Part shown: positions 21,480 to 32,983 of the stretch, in pieces
How positions within the stretch are numbered: the stretch's first letter is position 1
Layout of the letters: each line of letters begins with the position of its first letter
Origin: Malania oleifera
Lineage: Eukaryota; Streptophyta; Magnoliopsida; Santalales; Ximeniaceae
Direction of reading: 5' to 3'
DNA: 64,000 nucleotides
NCBI RefSeq assembly: GCF_029873635.1
Contig: NC_080423.1
Span: 96,002,953-96,066,952 of the forward strand
The notes under the pieces: generated by a model
Databases searched by the model: none
What the model saw: the letters and a program-made list of their open reading frames with translations, nothing else
Told to the model about the DNA's origin: nothing
Translations under genes and position numbers: made by a program

Positions 21480-22000
21480 TAGGTATGCACTGTGGGAGTT
21501 TGGAGTTTAGATTACTGAGTTGTTTTTTTTTTCATAGAATTTTCATTATGCCTAGAGGGAATCTTGATCTCTCACCATAAAAGAAATTAGACTTCTTTCT
21601 ACATGATCCTTATGAAATCTAGGTTTTGCTTCGCATTAATTGACATCTTGAACCGCCTCTCCACGCAGAACATCATTGTGAAATCTAAGTCCCTCCAACA
21701 TTAGCCGAGATGTACCCGGAGGCCCCGAGGAGCAAAACCTTGATGTAAAGGATGGGGGAACTGGAAAAACCATGCATAGAAGAATGGATGAGGGTGGGAA
21801 TGGAAATAGCGGTTGAATGGGAAAGAAAGTTGCAAAACTAAGTGCATTCTTTTTTTCTTTTCCGAGGAAGAGAGTAGAAAACCAAAAGCTCTGTAGAATT
21901 GAGGATTAGTTGATGAGCCACTTAGTTTCTTCTCCCAGAGAATTTAGTCATTGTATTCTCGATGATTATTATGGTGTCTTCAATGTTATTCACTATATCT
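21480..22000 (+). other. Probable 3' UTR of uS5m, with possible UTR intron
   Basis: Four bases after the stop there is a consensus 5' splice site (tag|gtatgc, 21483) and a plausible acceptor ccacgcag (ends 21668). The following ~330 bp is less AT-rich than its surroundings. A 3' UTR intron is therefore possible but is inferred from sequence only. Confidence 0.4.
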
Positions 22001-23240
22001 CACATAGAATTTGCGGTTATAGATTGAATTTAAAAGCTTAATAGAACAAAAGTCCAATCGTGGGTATTGGCAGTATATGAAATTTGAAAGTATTGTATTA
22101 AATTTTGAACTGTCTACAATTTTAGGGATTGAACTTTGTTGTTCGAAACACACTATTAATGTTGGGTAAAGTGCAGTCTTGGAGTCTATACAACATGATG
22201 GGAAATGTATGGTAAATATGGGTCAATTAGTGTTTTTAGGGTTGAAAATTTAATCATGAAAATCCCACTAGATTATTAGACAAAGTGTAAATTTACCAGA
22301 AAAGTACATAAAAAATGTCATGTGTTTTTTTAATGGGAAATGCATAGTAAATATGGGTCAATTAGTGTTTTTAGGGTTGAAAATTTAATCATGAAAAACC
22401 CACTAGACTATTAGACAAAGTGATTCACTTTGTTCTTGAGGGCCAAGTGTCCCAACAAAGGCGGAAAAAGAGGATAGCTTTCGGTGAAATTGCCAGCCCA
22501 ACATCCACTCTTCATTTATAAGCCCCCCAAAAGTGCAAAGCTTTGCCCTATGGGCTGTGGCCTTTTCAATAAAAATACATTGTAAATTCAACTTGAAGCT
22601 ATTCCTACCAAACAAAAAACTGCGCCAACATTTAGATTTCTATTAGTACCATGTTACCATGCTCGAGGAGTCCTCAATTTAGGAGTAAAGCTGAAAAACA
22701 AATAGTAACGTATGATGGAATAGATATTTATTTGTTCGAAATATAATGAAGTATAATTGGTCATTGTTTTATTTCACTTTTTATTTTATTCCTATCTATC
22801 CTATCAAACAAGTTCATAATTTACGGGCTTTTTGTTTTTTGACACCTTGAGTGCAGCCCCATATGTTTTTAGTTCATACACAGTTGAACTAGAACCTTCA
22901 TGTCACCTAAGGCTTCCTAAAGCCTGCCATATGCTTTTGAGCGCATTATGGCTGTTCATTTGTTAGGTGGAAAGTCATTAATTAGGGTTTATCAAATAAA
23001 TAATGTTGATGCATTTGATACACAATACTAGACATAAAAATTTTTCACAAAGAGTAGGAAACTTTTTGTATGTTAGGCACATGGTGATGGTAAATACGGA
23101 ACACCGAACATGATAAAAATTTTTGTAGTATGAAAACCTACTTTATAATGAAAAAAAAAAAAAAAAAAATAAAAATAAAAAGGAAGTGAAATGATTCTTC
23201 TAAGCAAAATATAAAATAAATATAGTGGAGCTTATTGGGT
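22001..23240. other. Intergenic region between uS5m and the transporter gene
   Basis: No gene recognised. It holds an 87-bp direct repeat (22201-22287 and 22336-22422) and A-rich tracts near 23151-23180. Confidence 0.5.
22201..22422. repeat. 87-bp direct repeat, 135-bp period
   Basis: Copies at 22201-22287 and 22336-22422 share ggtcaattagtgtttttagg and attagacaaagtg, with about five mismatches. They are separated by 48 bp. Confidence 0.85.
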
Positions 23241-23601
23241 CGAAAACATGGACCTTGAATTATTATTGTATCCTAATTCAATGATGAATCTAACCGTGCA
23301 TCATACTCATCAAATAAATAGTAGTTCATCATTCAATACCAAATCCAAATGCATAAATTTTTTTTTAATGAAACACAAAAAAAAAAAAAAAAAAAATAAA
23401 GAGCATGTGAAACAAGTTTTCATTCTTAAAAAAAGGGAAAAAAAAAATCTGAAAATGAGAGACCACCTCTCTGGGCTGATCCATGGAGCTTGGGTCATTA
23501 TCGCAACCCGACCCGACCCTGTTTACATGATATCATTCATGGCATCATCATCAACGGTCCCTCAGCTGCCCAACGCGCACACTTCCCCAACCAGCTCCGA
23601 A

Positions 23602-23611
23602 CTATATATAT
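23602..23611 (+). promoter_or_regulatory. TATA box of the folate-biopterin transporter gene
   Basis: ctatatatat lies 108-117 bp upstream of the ATG at 23719, a normal distance for a plant TATA box plus a short 5' UTR. Confidence 0.6.
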
Positions 23612-23696
23612 GCACACAAAAGCCAAAATCAAGTATTACTGCTTGCCACAGGACATTTACATCTCTCTTCACTTCGCACTGTGTGCCGGACACCGC

Positions 23697-23718
23697 AGAG
23701 AGAGAGAGAGAGAGAGAG
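23697..23718 (+). repeat. (AG)n tract in the 5' leader
   Basis: Eleven AG units run directly into the start codon at 23719. GA/CT repeats are common in plant 5' leaders and core promoters; a regulatory role here is inference. Confidence 0.8.
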
Positions 23719-23989
23719 ATGGTGGCGTCGGAGCCGGTGAGGGATGGAAGGAGGAAGGATCCGATCCGGGAGCTGCTGGGTTTGGGGTTCTGGGTACAGG
23801 GCTTCAGGTGCTTTCCATGGATGGCGGTTAACTTCTTCCTCAAGGACGGCCTCCGCGTCGACCCCTCCACCCTCCAGCTCCTCCAGAACTCCGCCAATCT
23901 TCCCATGGTCGGCAAACCTTTCTACGGCGTCGTTTCCGACGCCGTCTACATCTCCGGCCAGCACCGGATTCCCTACATCGCCATAGGAG
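23719..23989 (+). CDS. Folate-biopterin transporter exon 1
   Basis: Ninety codons plus one base, from MVASEPVRDGRRKDP to RIPYIAIG. It is GC-richer than surrounding DNA. Three minus-strand frames overlap it, but they are shadows of the high-GC coding. Confidence 0.9.
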
Positions 23990-26900
23990 GTATTTACCTT
24001 TGAATTCTGCCTTGGTCCGTTTTAATTCATGCTTCTGCTTCTCTGTAAGTACCTATTTTTTTAGTTTATTAATTAATAATTGAACGATTCCCAGCTTGAT
24101 CGAATCGAATCGAATCGAATGGTTCTGGGCACTGTTCCCGTTCTTTTTAATTGTTAGTTTTAATCTCGTTTTATTCAATTTTACGACGAAATGAATCTTT
24201 GCTTGGGTTGATTACCTCCGCTTTTCTTTCCCCGGAATCACTCTGCCAGCAAAGAGCCAAAGGAAACGGATGATAAGATGCATTTCTTTTTAGAAGAATA
24301 TAGAGCTTTTCCTTCCTTGCTCGAGAATAAATATTATTCGTTTCCCTTTTCCCACTTTATTCAATGGATCTCATTTATCTGTTTCATTAGTTAATAAACT
24401 TGTTGCTTCTATTGTTTCTTTCTTAATGTGATTTCAAATTTATAGAAATGCTAGTATGAAGGCGGCATGACACCAACTAAACTCATGTAATGAAGTTTTA
24501 TGCTTAATCCTCTTCGGCTTGACTGTTTTTCGTCCTAAGTTGATCATGCATATTCTTAAACCATCCATTGTGGTTAGATATGGTTTGATGTTGAGTTTTT
24601 TTTTTTTTTATAAATTAGTTTCTTTAGAGGTTCAGAATTTGTTCTTAAGTTGTTCATGTTAGTTGCATTTATAAAATTTATTAGGTCTTCTTTCGTACTT
24701 TTTGAGCTGTTATTTGGTTACGCTTCCCAAACACGTATACTGTTTATAAATAAAGGGAAATTTTTATTAATGGAAAATTAAAGGCAGATATGAACATGGA
24801 ATAAATAAATCTTCCGTACCATGTGATAGCACTCTGTGCTATTAATTATGAAAAAGTGGGTTGAGCAAAAACTTAGCCATGTTGACTGTACTATGATAAG
24901 GTTGAACATGCTTATGGAGCTGCACAATATTTTAAAATTTATGTATCTCTCGTAACAAATCCGAATTTGATTTTTCCAGATGGGAACTGCTGAGGTTTAC
25001 TAGATGGTTGGCAGGATGCCAAGGTGTAATTATTCAAACATCAGTGCATAATAAATAGTCTATAAATAAAACTGTTAATAGGAACTAGGATTAATTTCAT
25101 ATGGATAAAGAATGTTTTAATGTATACTAATTCATCACATTGTGAGTACTTTTAATTTTTTTGGGGTGATATTTTCTCTATGGTCTATAATAAATTTCAG
25201 TCAGAATGCTTGTTCTCCATTTCCACATAAGTAACTAAATGTTATCATAATTCTATGATAAGATTATTGCAACTCTTCCAACCCTTTTCAAATATGGAAT
25301 GCAAAATTGTGGGTGAAAGCATGATCTCCAACTAATAGAGAATTACTCTTTTTGTTTTGTTAAGTGAGTTTTGGTAATTAGAATTCTTGGGTTTGACAGT
25401 TGAGATGCCACATTTAGTAAAATACTGCTACTTTCGTCCTGAATTTACTAAAATTTCGCTGGATGTCAACTTTATATTTAGATCAAAAGTTAGAATATTT
25501 TTGTGTGTTTGTGTACATATATAGGGAATATCTAGATTTCTGGTATTGTAGAACTTTTGAAGACTTTAACATATTCCCTTGAAATTGAAGTGCTGGTAAA
25601 ATCCAAATTCTTAATTAGTAAATTTTAAAAAGCAACTTTGAATTGTTATCTGAAAAAAAAAAAGGAAATCTCAGTTGTAGATTTCTAGCTTTTGTGAATT
25701 CTAGACAAATATGGAAAAAAAAAAAATAGAAGAAAGGAATAAAGAGGTTAGGGCCATTGCCTGGCAAGGTGGTAAACATATTAAGCTATGTGTCACGGAC
25801 CCCCAGATTAGACTCAAGTAAGGGGCCACTCGGCACTCGTTGAGGCTCTCCCCAACAGAGTCAACCAATAATCACTTGTTCAAACCTGCAAACGTGAGCA
25901 TCACATAAATCTTGGCAACCACTCATAATCATGAAATATCAATATAGACATCAATGGATCAGGAAGGCAAGAGACATTCGTGCTCAATGATAAAATAGAG
26001 ACTACTTATTTTATTCAAGTGAGAGAACACTATACAAGCCATAACACAAGTAAGTTGATATTCATTTACAAATCCCTGGAAAATACATGTAAAACCATCT
26101 CTCTCCCCCATCAAATCCCCATTACATTGTCGCCCCCTAACATTCTCCCCCACTCAATCTATTGTAAGGAGTCTTCAATCTTCAGGTCCTGTTGTTGTTG
26201 TCTTAAAGTTCATGAGTTCTTGGATCTTCTATGTGGGATGTTGAAAGTCTTCTGTCGTGTCATCACAATTCTTCTCCTAACCAAGTGTTGTTGTTGACGG
26301 CCTTTATCGTTGTTCTTCTTCAGAGACATGGAGCTCTCCAAGAACTAGGTCTCCAGCTTCAAATTGTCATGGTCATGTTGGTTATTCATCTGTCACCACC
26401 TTAACAAGACACTATTAGTTGCAAGATAATTCAAAAGGATTACTGCAGAAGTAATACATCTAATATGAAACATAAGTCCACAAAAAGTTGCAAGTATTTT
26501 CCCCCCATTTCACCCCTCTAGTTGGGCTCTTGAGGACTCTCCAAAAGCCTTAGGGCGCCCACCATACACTTCTTTTCTCCCACATCGGTGTTCAAGATTT
26601 TTGTTCCCTCTTGGATTGTTTTCAAGGCATTCAAGGCCTTCCACTCAGGGCATTCTGCTACACGATGGGGCCCCATGCACAGAAAACAAGTGGCGGTCGA
26701 TGCGCCCCTTTCCTTTCATCTTTGTCATTCCACTCTCTCGTTGTTCTGGGTCCTTTATCGCTCAAGAAGCTATTAGATCCCTTGTCGCTCCCCCTGCCTA
26801 TAGATCTATGCACCTAGGAAGATCTTTGTTCATGATTGTCAGATGTTGAGTATTTCCTTTTCTGAGAACCATTTGGGTAGTCATTTAATTGTCCACTTGT

Positions 26901-29900
26901 TGCAAGGGTCCGGCTTGAGAAATCCTCCAACCGTTCAGTTGCTGCGACAGTCGAGGGAAGGTCACGAATCCCTTGCCTTCGCAGCTCATTCTTCGGCCAT
27001 GTTTTGAATCCTCGAAGGAAATGGAAGAGTCTGTCAGAATCCACCATATCCTTAATGTCGAGCATTAGGGCTTGGAATTCCCGTACTTAACTCCCTATCG
27101 AGCTTGTCTGCTGTAACTCATATACCTTGCAATGCGCCATGTACTCTGTATTTCTTGGGTAAAATTGTTCTTTCAAGGCATGTTTCAACTCTTCCCAAGT
27201 ATTGATGGTATATCGGTTGTTTTGCATGTCTTCACATTTGGTTCTCCACCATAACTTAGCATCCTCAATAAGATATACTGTTGCAATGTTAACTCGGTCC
27301 TCCTCTAGGTCTATCCTTGAGCACTTAAAGTAGTGTTCCAAATCGAAGACGAAGTTGTCTAACTCCTTTGCATCTCGAGCACCCCCAAAACATTTAGGTT
27401 CTAGCACCTTAATCCGAGTTCCCCCACAAGTGTCAGGGATTGGCCTTCGAGACATCTGGGCCACTGCATTTAGCTTAGTACTCACTTCTCGTAAGTCATT
27501 CTGAAACTGATCTGTTATGTTTCGAAGATTACGCACCTCCTTCAAATCCTCTTTCATGATGCTAATAGATTCTTTGACATTATCTGCAAGCACATAGAAA
27601 TCATCAGTTAATTCCCGTAGGGAAGCCTTAAGCTCTATTGGCTCTCCCCCTTGGGATTTAAGAAATGGCATTATGCCCTCAATTTGTTTAAGCCTACTCT
27701 CGAAGGCTTCCAATTGCTCAATGTTCCTCTGGAAGACCTCAAGCTCTATTGGTCTTTTCTCCATGGATTTGATATGCGGAATGAATTTCTCAAGTTCCAC
27801 AATTCTCATCTCAAGCTCAAATACATTATAGAGGGTTCCTTTAGTGTTCTCTCGGGCGGCCTCAAGTTCTATTGGCACGCCTCTCTCTTTTGAGAATTTT
27901 GTCACAAATGCTTGGAGTTCGAAGAACTTCGTCTCCAAGGTTTCAAGGTTTGCCACTCTTGCCTCAGCGCCTCAATGCGCTCTATTTTTACAAACTTTGA
28001 AGTTTTCATTCTGTCGTTTATGGTGCTCACGCACACCGTGCTCTGATACCAACTGTCACGGATCCCCAAATTAGACTCAACTAAGGGGCGCGCGGCACTC
28101 GTCGAGGCTCTCCCCAGCAGAGTTAGCCAATAATCATCTGTTCAAACTTGCAAACGTGAGCATCACACAAGTCTTGGCAACCACTCATAATCATGAAATA
28201 TCAATATAGACATCAATGGATCTGGAAGGCAAGAGACATTCATGCTCAATGATAAAATAGAGACTACTTATTTTATTCAAGTAAGAGAACACTATACAAG
28301 CCATAACACGAGTAAGTTGATATTCATTTACAAATCCCTGGAGAATACATGTAAAGCCATCTCTCTCCCCCATTAAATCCCCATTACATTATCACCCCCT
28401 ACCTAACACTATGCGTTTTGAGCTGGGATGGCTGGGATGGAGCTTTTTTTGTGATTTATTTTTTCAACTATTCATTTTTTGGGTGAGGGAGTCCTACAGA
28501 ATTCAATTTAGTGTTTAAGTATTATTGAATTTTCCTGTTGCATTTCAAAAGGGTAGAGAATTTGGGAAAGAGGAGTGATGTTTTGTTGGAAATTTAGATT
28601 GACTCATGATCTCATTTCAACTCCAAAGACAGTGCTGCTGTTGATTTTCCATATCTTGCACATGGTATAGGTTCCAGGATTTTTTGTGTGGTTATAATAG
28701 ATTAATTTTCCATAAAAAAATTCCATTCTTATAATTCATTCTTGGAAACTAACCAATCTTTAAAAAATCGCCTTTTTGTGCTTGTGCATTTGGGAGACTG
28801 TTCTTAGTTTTGTATTATGCACTTGAAATGCCTTAATTCATTGCTTTCTATAAATAGGAATTATAAATTTTAGTTAACATCCTACACCTGATTTTTTTTT
28901 TCCTTTTTCCTATGGAATTAGAAGCTGCAAATCCTTGCAATCTCATCGGTGATTTATTTTTCCTATTTGAAATTGTGAGAAGTGAACCTCTGTTTTATTG
29001 CTTTTGCAAAAACAGGCTAACTATTCAAATCATCCCCCAATTCATGGTGTTTGACTCAAGATTTTTAGTTATAAATTCAAAAGTGAATTTTTTTTTTTTC
29101 AATAAGTTAAGAATGAATCCTTTTTTTCAAAATAAAATAGTGATTGGATTATTTGGTTTGTCTGATTGATAGTTGAGTGAAGTAGTATAAATGATAAGTC
29201 AGGATTTTCTCCTGGTTTGCTTCTAATCCATCTTGATCCTCCTTGAGCGATTATGGTTTTCATCTGTTAGAATACCCTTTTCTTGCACAAAGGTATGAGA
29301 AATTGTTCTGAATTTTTGGGACAGAATATTAGGGCAGTTTGGAACCAATAACTCGTTTTCTCTGTTTTGCATACAGTATTATGAACAGGGATCATCATCA
29401 TAAGTGTACATAATTGAAGTGGTTATCTCCCTCAGCAGATGATGTTCTGGCCATATATTAGAGAAAAATCAGTAGATCATGTAGGATAAGGGGGAATAGA
29501 GCAGCAGGGAGAAAATTTGGTCTGATACTATGACAAATGATGAATCTGGAATCTGCACTTAGTCTTAAACTTGATTTTTACTATTTCCCTAAATTTATTT
29601 ATTTATCCTAATTTATGATTTTCATTTGCTGGTGCAGCCTTGTTACAGGCAGTGTCTTGGCTAGCTATCTCAATCCTTTCCCCATCAAGCATATCAATTT
29701 TCTCAATGACCCTCTATCTCCTCCTTGGTAATCTTGGTGCTTCAATAGTTGAGGTTGCAAATGATGCTATTGTTGCAGAGACGGGAAAACGGCCTGGTTC
29801 ATCAGGTGAGCTCCAATCATATGTTTGGATGGCTTCCTCTGTTGGTGGAGTACTTGGAAACCTGCTGGGTGGTGTTGCTATTGATCAATTCTCCCCCAAG

Positions 29901-30671
29901 ACAATGTTCCTTCTGTTTGGCCTTCTCCTAACCATTCAGTTCTTGATAACCATTTTTGTCCGGGAAAGCTCCCTTAACCTTCCAAAGAGTCCATCAGATA
30001 TTGGGGTTAGAAAGCAGCTTTCAGAGCTCTTAGTTGCATTGCGGAAACCTGAGATTGCTCACTCAATAGTGTGGTTTGCAGCCTCTTATGCTGTAATTCC
30101 AGTCCTGACAGGCACCATGTTCTTCTACCAAACGCAGTATCTGAAGATTGACTCATCGGTTCTGGGGATCTCAAAGGTCTTTGGCCAGGCAGCGATGCTT
30201 CTATGGAGTGTCCTGTACAATCGACACTTGAAGTTGGTCCCTCCGAGAAAGCTAATATCAGCCATTCAGGTCATGATGGCTGTCTTCATGGTTTCAGATG
30301 TGTTGTTTGTGAAGGAGATTTATCGGAAGATGGGGGTTCCAGACTCGGTTTATGTTGTGATTTTCTCAGGGCTTTTAGAGGTTCTCTTCTTTTTCAAGAT
30401 CCTGCCATTTAGTGTTTTGGTACCACAGCTCTGCCCACCAGGGTGTGAGGGATCTTTGATGGCATTTCTCATGTCTGCCATTGCACTTTCCTTTATAGTG
30501 AGTGGGTACCTGGGTGTTGCACTAGCTTCATATGTTGGAGTCACAGGTAATGATTTTTCAGGACTGCCACGTGGCCTCCTAATACAGGCAGTATGCACAC
30601 TTGTGCCTCTCTATTGGTCGTCTTGTATTCCAGATGATGTGAAACCTAAAACAAGGAGGAAGAAGGATTAG
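23719..30671 (+). CDS. Folate-biopterin transporter (BT1 family, MFS), two exons
   Basis: Exon 1 (23719-23989) and exon 2 (29638-30671) join with a split Ala codon (g|cc) to give 434 residues. The protein resembles the plant probable folate-biopterin transporter 4 group. The N-terminus has GFRCFPWMAVNFFLKDGL, the usual first BT1 segment, and an MFS motif-A-like loop G-x-x-S-D-x5-G-x-x-R-I-P-Y at residues 70-86. Exon 2 adds about ten hydrophobic helices with GNLGASIVEVANDAIVAE, ELQSYVWMASSVGGVLGNLL and LPFSVLVPQLCPPGCEG. The C-terminus is basic (KPKTRRKKD). The likely role is pterin/folate transport across a membrane; substrate and membrane (plastid or other) are inferred from family. Donor ggag|gtattt, acceptor gtgcag. 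The ATG is the first after the TATA box and opens the conserved frame. Confidence 0.9.
25791..26142 (-). repeat. LTR (3' LTR in element orientation) of TR-GAG-like element
   Basis: 352 bp, TG...CA ended on +. It lies next to the polypurine tract at about 26143-26157. Confidence 0.9.
26814..27956 (-). pseudogene. Gypsy-type gag of the TR-GAG-like element, one in-frame stop
   Basis: Minus-strand frame from MANLETLETK (27956). Residues 1-180 are rich in Glu/Leu and probably coiled coil. A Retrotrans_gag block follows: FVFDLEHYFKC, VNIATVYLIEDAKLWWRT, TINTWEELKHALKEQFYPRN. A single TAA (27084-27086) interrupts at the S-I-x-E-Y position. The same frame continues VREFQALMLDIKDM and DRLFHFLRGFKTW to 26814. 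A zinc knuckle CFLCMGPHRVAECP lies further downstream in another frame (about 26690-26649). No catalytic domain follows. Confidence 0.85.
28042..28053 (-). other. PBS region of the TR-GAG-like element
   Basis: On the minus strand, the sequence next to the LTR reads gt then TGGTATCAGAGC, complementary to the 3' end of initiator tRNA-Met. Confidence 0.85.
28054..28408 (-). repeat. LTR (5' LTR in element orientation) of TR-GAG-like element
   Basis: 355 bp, counterpart of 25791-26142, with a 4-bp insertion near its right end (ccta before cctaaca). Confidence 0.9.
29638..30671 (+). CDS. Folate-biopterin transporter exon 2
   Basis: Begins with the last two bases of the split Ala codon, then LLQAVSWLAISIL. 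One uninterrupted frame of 343 codons to TAG at 30669-30671. It carries about ten predicted membrane helices and the acidic NDAIVAE segment typical of the family. Confidence 0.92.
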
Positions 30672-32333
30672 ACTTGGTGGCAGTAGATAGAGCTATGAAG
30701 CAGTAGATCCCTAATTTGTATATTTTCCCTTTCCTATTATTTATTTATTTATTTATATTTTCACATTTGTTGATCGATGCAGGAGCACTCTTGAAGGGTG
30801 CAGCAAGGTCACTAAATATCAATGTGGATGTAGGTCTGCTCTTTATTCTTTTTATTCATGCTGTGATACTCGGCATGAATGAATACATGTAGACTTGTAA
30901 ACATATCGGTATCATTGTGTTATGCAGGGATTTTGCATTCATATAGGTCAAAGCTTGGACTGTTGGAACATGAGCCATAAATTTTTGTTACCCTCTATAT
31001 AAGTTAAATGATATGAAACCACGTTTGATAGGAAGGAAAGATTTGAGGAATAGAAGCCATGGAAAAAAGAACCGAGTAATGGTTTTCCCTGCTTTGATAA
31101 AGTTGAAAGCAAAGGAATGAGAAAAAAGAATTGTAGGAGCATGGCCTTTTTACTCCTTTCAAAACCATTTCAAGGTAGAGGAAAATGAGTAAAAAGTGTG
31201 CTGGTGCTACTACTATTCTAGTACAAGCAAATGGCTGTCTATTTTGTTCTTCATATTACATTCTTGAAGTCTAACCATAATGATAGGGTACGAGCTCTCA
31301 AAATGATACTTAGAGCATTGACAATGGTACTCAAAAAGAGGAGAAATGTTGCTACTAGGAAACTGCACTTGTCTTCCATCCCTTGTATATCAGTAAATTG
31401 AGATTAAATCTGTTCAGATAAAATCCCTATGTTCTTCACTTGACCTTGCTTCTCAATCAATTCGTTGTTGGTTCCCTAACTCATCCAATGGGGAAACGAA
31501 GTTCTTGGCCATGAAAGTAAGAAGCATGTGCAGCCATTCAGGCCTTGCTCCCTCGTTGGGTATTTTCCTTTGTGAAAAAATATCTGAGCATCAAAACCAA
31601 GTGTATAGAACCTGTTCATGCTCAACAAAATTTATACTAGTAGAGGGGGTTAAGTGAAAGGGGATGACAGCTTGCATCGTAGACGAGTGACAAAGGCTCT
31701 AGAAATGGCTCGAAGAGATCAACCAAGCAATACCTAAGGTCAAGCATAAGGGGTTGTAAGATTTTGATGGTTGGAGAAAACTTCCAAATTGAAGGGACTC
31801 CAACGTCAAGGTGGATTTTAAAGAGTGAAAAAGAGAGTTTGATAGGCGCACACCCCAATTGAAGTATGTTGGAGTCGTTTTGAATTGAGACTTAAGCATA
31901 TCTGCATTGGGATCCTCCAATGAAATATTGTCATGTCTGGTCTCACTCCATGAAAATGGGTTGGGTTGTTTGTTAACTTTGTTTAATAGGATGGGAACAC
32001 ATGGTTAGGGCGAGAGGAAAAAAAACAATACATGTCTTCATGACAGAAGTTGGGGATTTCAATACCCTCAAGGGCATTCTTAGAGTAGCAGTTGCATTTT
32101 AGTGACTAGTCTTATTAGTATAGGTTTTGGAAAATTTCTATTGGCGACTCTTATCTTGAGCACTTTTCTTACATTGGTCTTCATTTCACTTGGTCTATAA
32201 AAGGAGGGGTTTAAATTCTAGAGAACTTTATTGGCCATAGAAGCACGGGCTGAAGTCTATGGTAGACTTAATTTCAGCAACATTATGACTATCCTTCCTA
32301 GCCAAGACCAAGAGTTAATAGAAATGATGTGTA
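30672..32333. other. 3' flank of the transporter gene, no further gene recognised
   Basis: A (ATTT)n stretch at about 30738-30760 lies in the likely 3' UTR. The remainder to the copia LTR contains only short frames that I do not recognise. Confidence 0.45.
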
Positions 32334-32943
32334 TGATGGGTCCCTCCATGTGAAGGGAACCAATATGTGTGTCAAAAGTTGGCGAAAGGGGATAGGAGAG
32401 TTGTTTTCTTTTGATAAATTTCAGAAGAAGAAAAATTTCTACAGCCTATCCATTTTGACAAAAATAGCAGACCCATTTTGACAAAAATAGCAGACGTGTT
32501 TTTTGTTGAAAGAAGAAAACAATCCATCACTACTGACAAAAGCAGAAGCTTCTATACGTAGGCACACTGTCTATAAATAGGATGTTTCATATGCATTAAT
32601 ATATATATTAGAGAAATTCAGAGAAAGTTAAGAGTATTTAGTATACTCTTAAAGATAAATAGTTAGGTAGCCAACTTGTGAGGGACATTATCCACAAATT
32701 GAAGAATACGTTTTTTTTTTTTTCGTATTGCGAGTGGTATCCATCTTAGGGTGAAGTTTTGTAGCCCCATTATCATCAAAGTGGAAGTTTGAAGTGGACT
32801 ACGGTCTCGTGGGTTTTTTCCTTTACGGGTTTTCCACGTAAAAATTCTCGGTGTCATTTTCTTTACTCTATTTATTTTATCGCATTTAATTTTATCTATT
32901 TTGGGCTTGGGAAATTTATCATTTCCAATATTTTTTCCCAACA
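32334..32943 (+). repeat. 5' LTR of the copia element
   Basis: 610 bp, starts TGATGGGTCC, ends CCAACA. TATA box ctataaatag at 32571-32580. It carries a 23-bp tandem duplication (32451-32473 and 32474-32496) absent from the 3' LTR. Confidence 0.88.
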
Positions 32944-32946
32944 AAG

Positions 32947-32958
32947 TGGTATCAGAGC
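32947..32958 (+). other. Primer binding site of the copia element
   Basis: TGGTATCAGAGC, complementary to initiator tRNA-Met 3' end, three bases after the LTR. Confidence 0.85.
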
Positions 32959-32983
32959 GAGATTCCCAGTTTGTACAAATTAA

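Larger units (their letters stand above)
25791..28408 (-). mobile_element. Complete gag-only LTR retrotransposon (TR-GAG-like), antisense in intron
   Basis: LTRs at 25791-26142 and 28054-28408 begin TGTCACGG and end CTAACA on +. Flanking 5-bp target duplication CTATG (25786-25790 and 28409-28413) is perfect. On the minus strand a PBS TGGTATCAGAGC lies two bases inside the right LTR and a polypurine tract (gagtgggggagaa) beside the left LTR. The 1.9-kb interior encodes only gag: capsid-like then zinc knuckle, with no protease, RT or integrase. This matches the plant TR-GAG class of non-autonomous LTR elements. The LTRs differ at about two dozen positions by eye, so it is not very recent. Confidence 0.92.
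23990..29637 (+). other. 5.65-kb intron of the transporter gene
   Basis: Begins gtattt, ends ggtgcag. The only recognised content is the gag-only LTR element (25786-28413). 24000-25785 and 28414-29637 are ordinary AT-rich intron with poly-A/T tracts (for example 24597-24610, 25652-25663, 25715-25726) and no recognised exon. Confidence 0.85.

Noticed and set aside
23248-23718. Upstream extension of the transporter start (frame open from 23248)
   Set aside because: The extension crosses the TATA box and A-rich tracts, and is low in complexity. The ATG at 23719 after the TATA box gives the family-like N-terminus.
23562-23964. Minus-strand frames of 111-117 codons over transporter exon 1
   Set aside because: They are shadows of the GC-rich conserved plus-strand exon and show no family similarity.
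31637-31920. Overlapping 73-codon minus-strand frames
   Set aside because: Two overlapping frames without recognisable motifs in 3' flanking DNA; not supported as genes.
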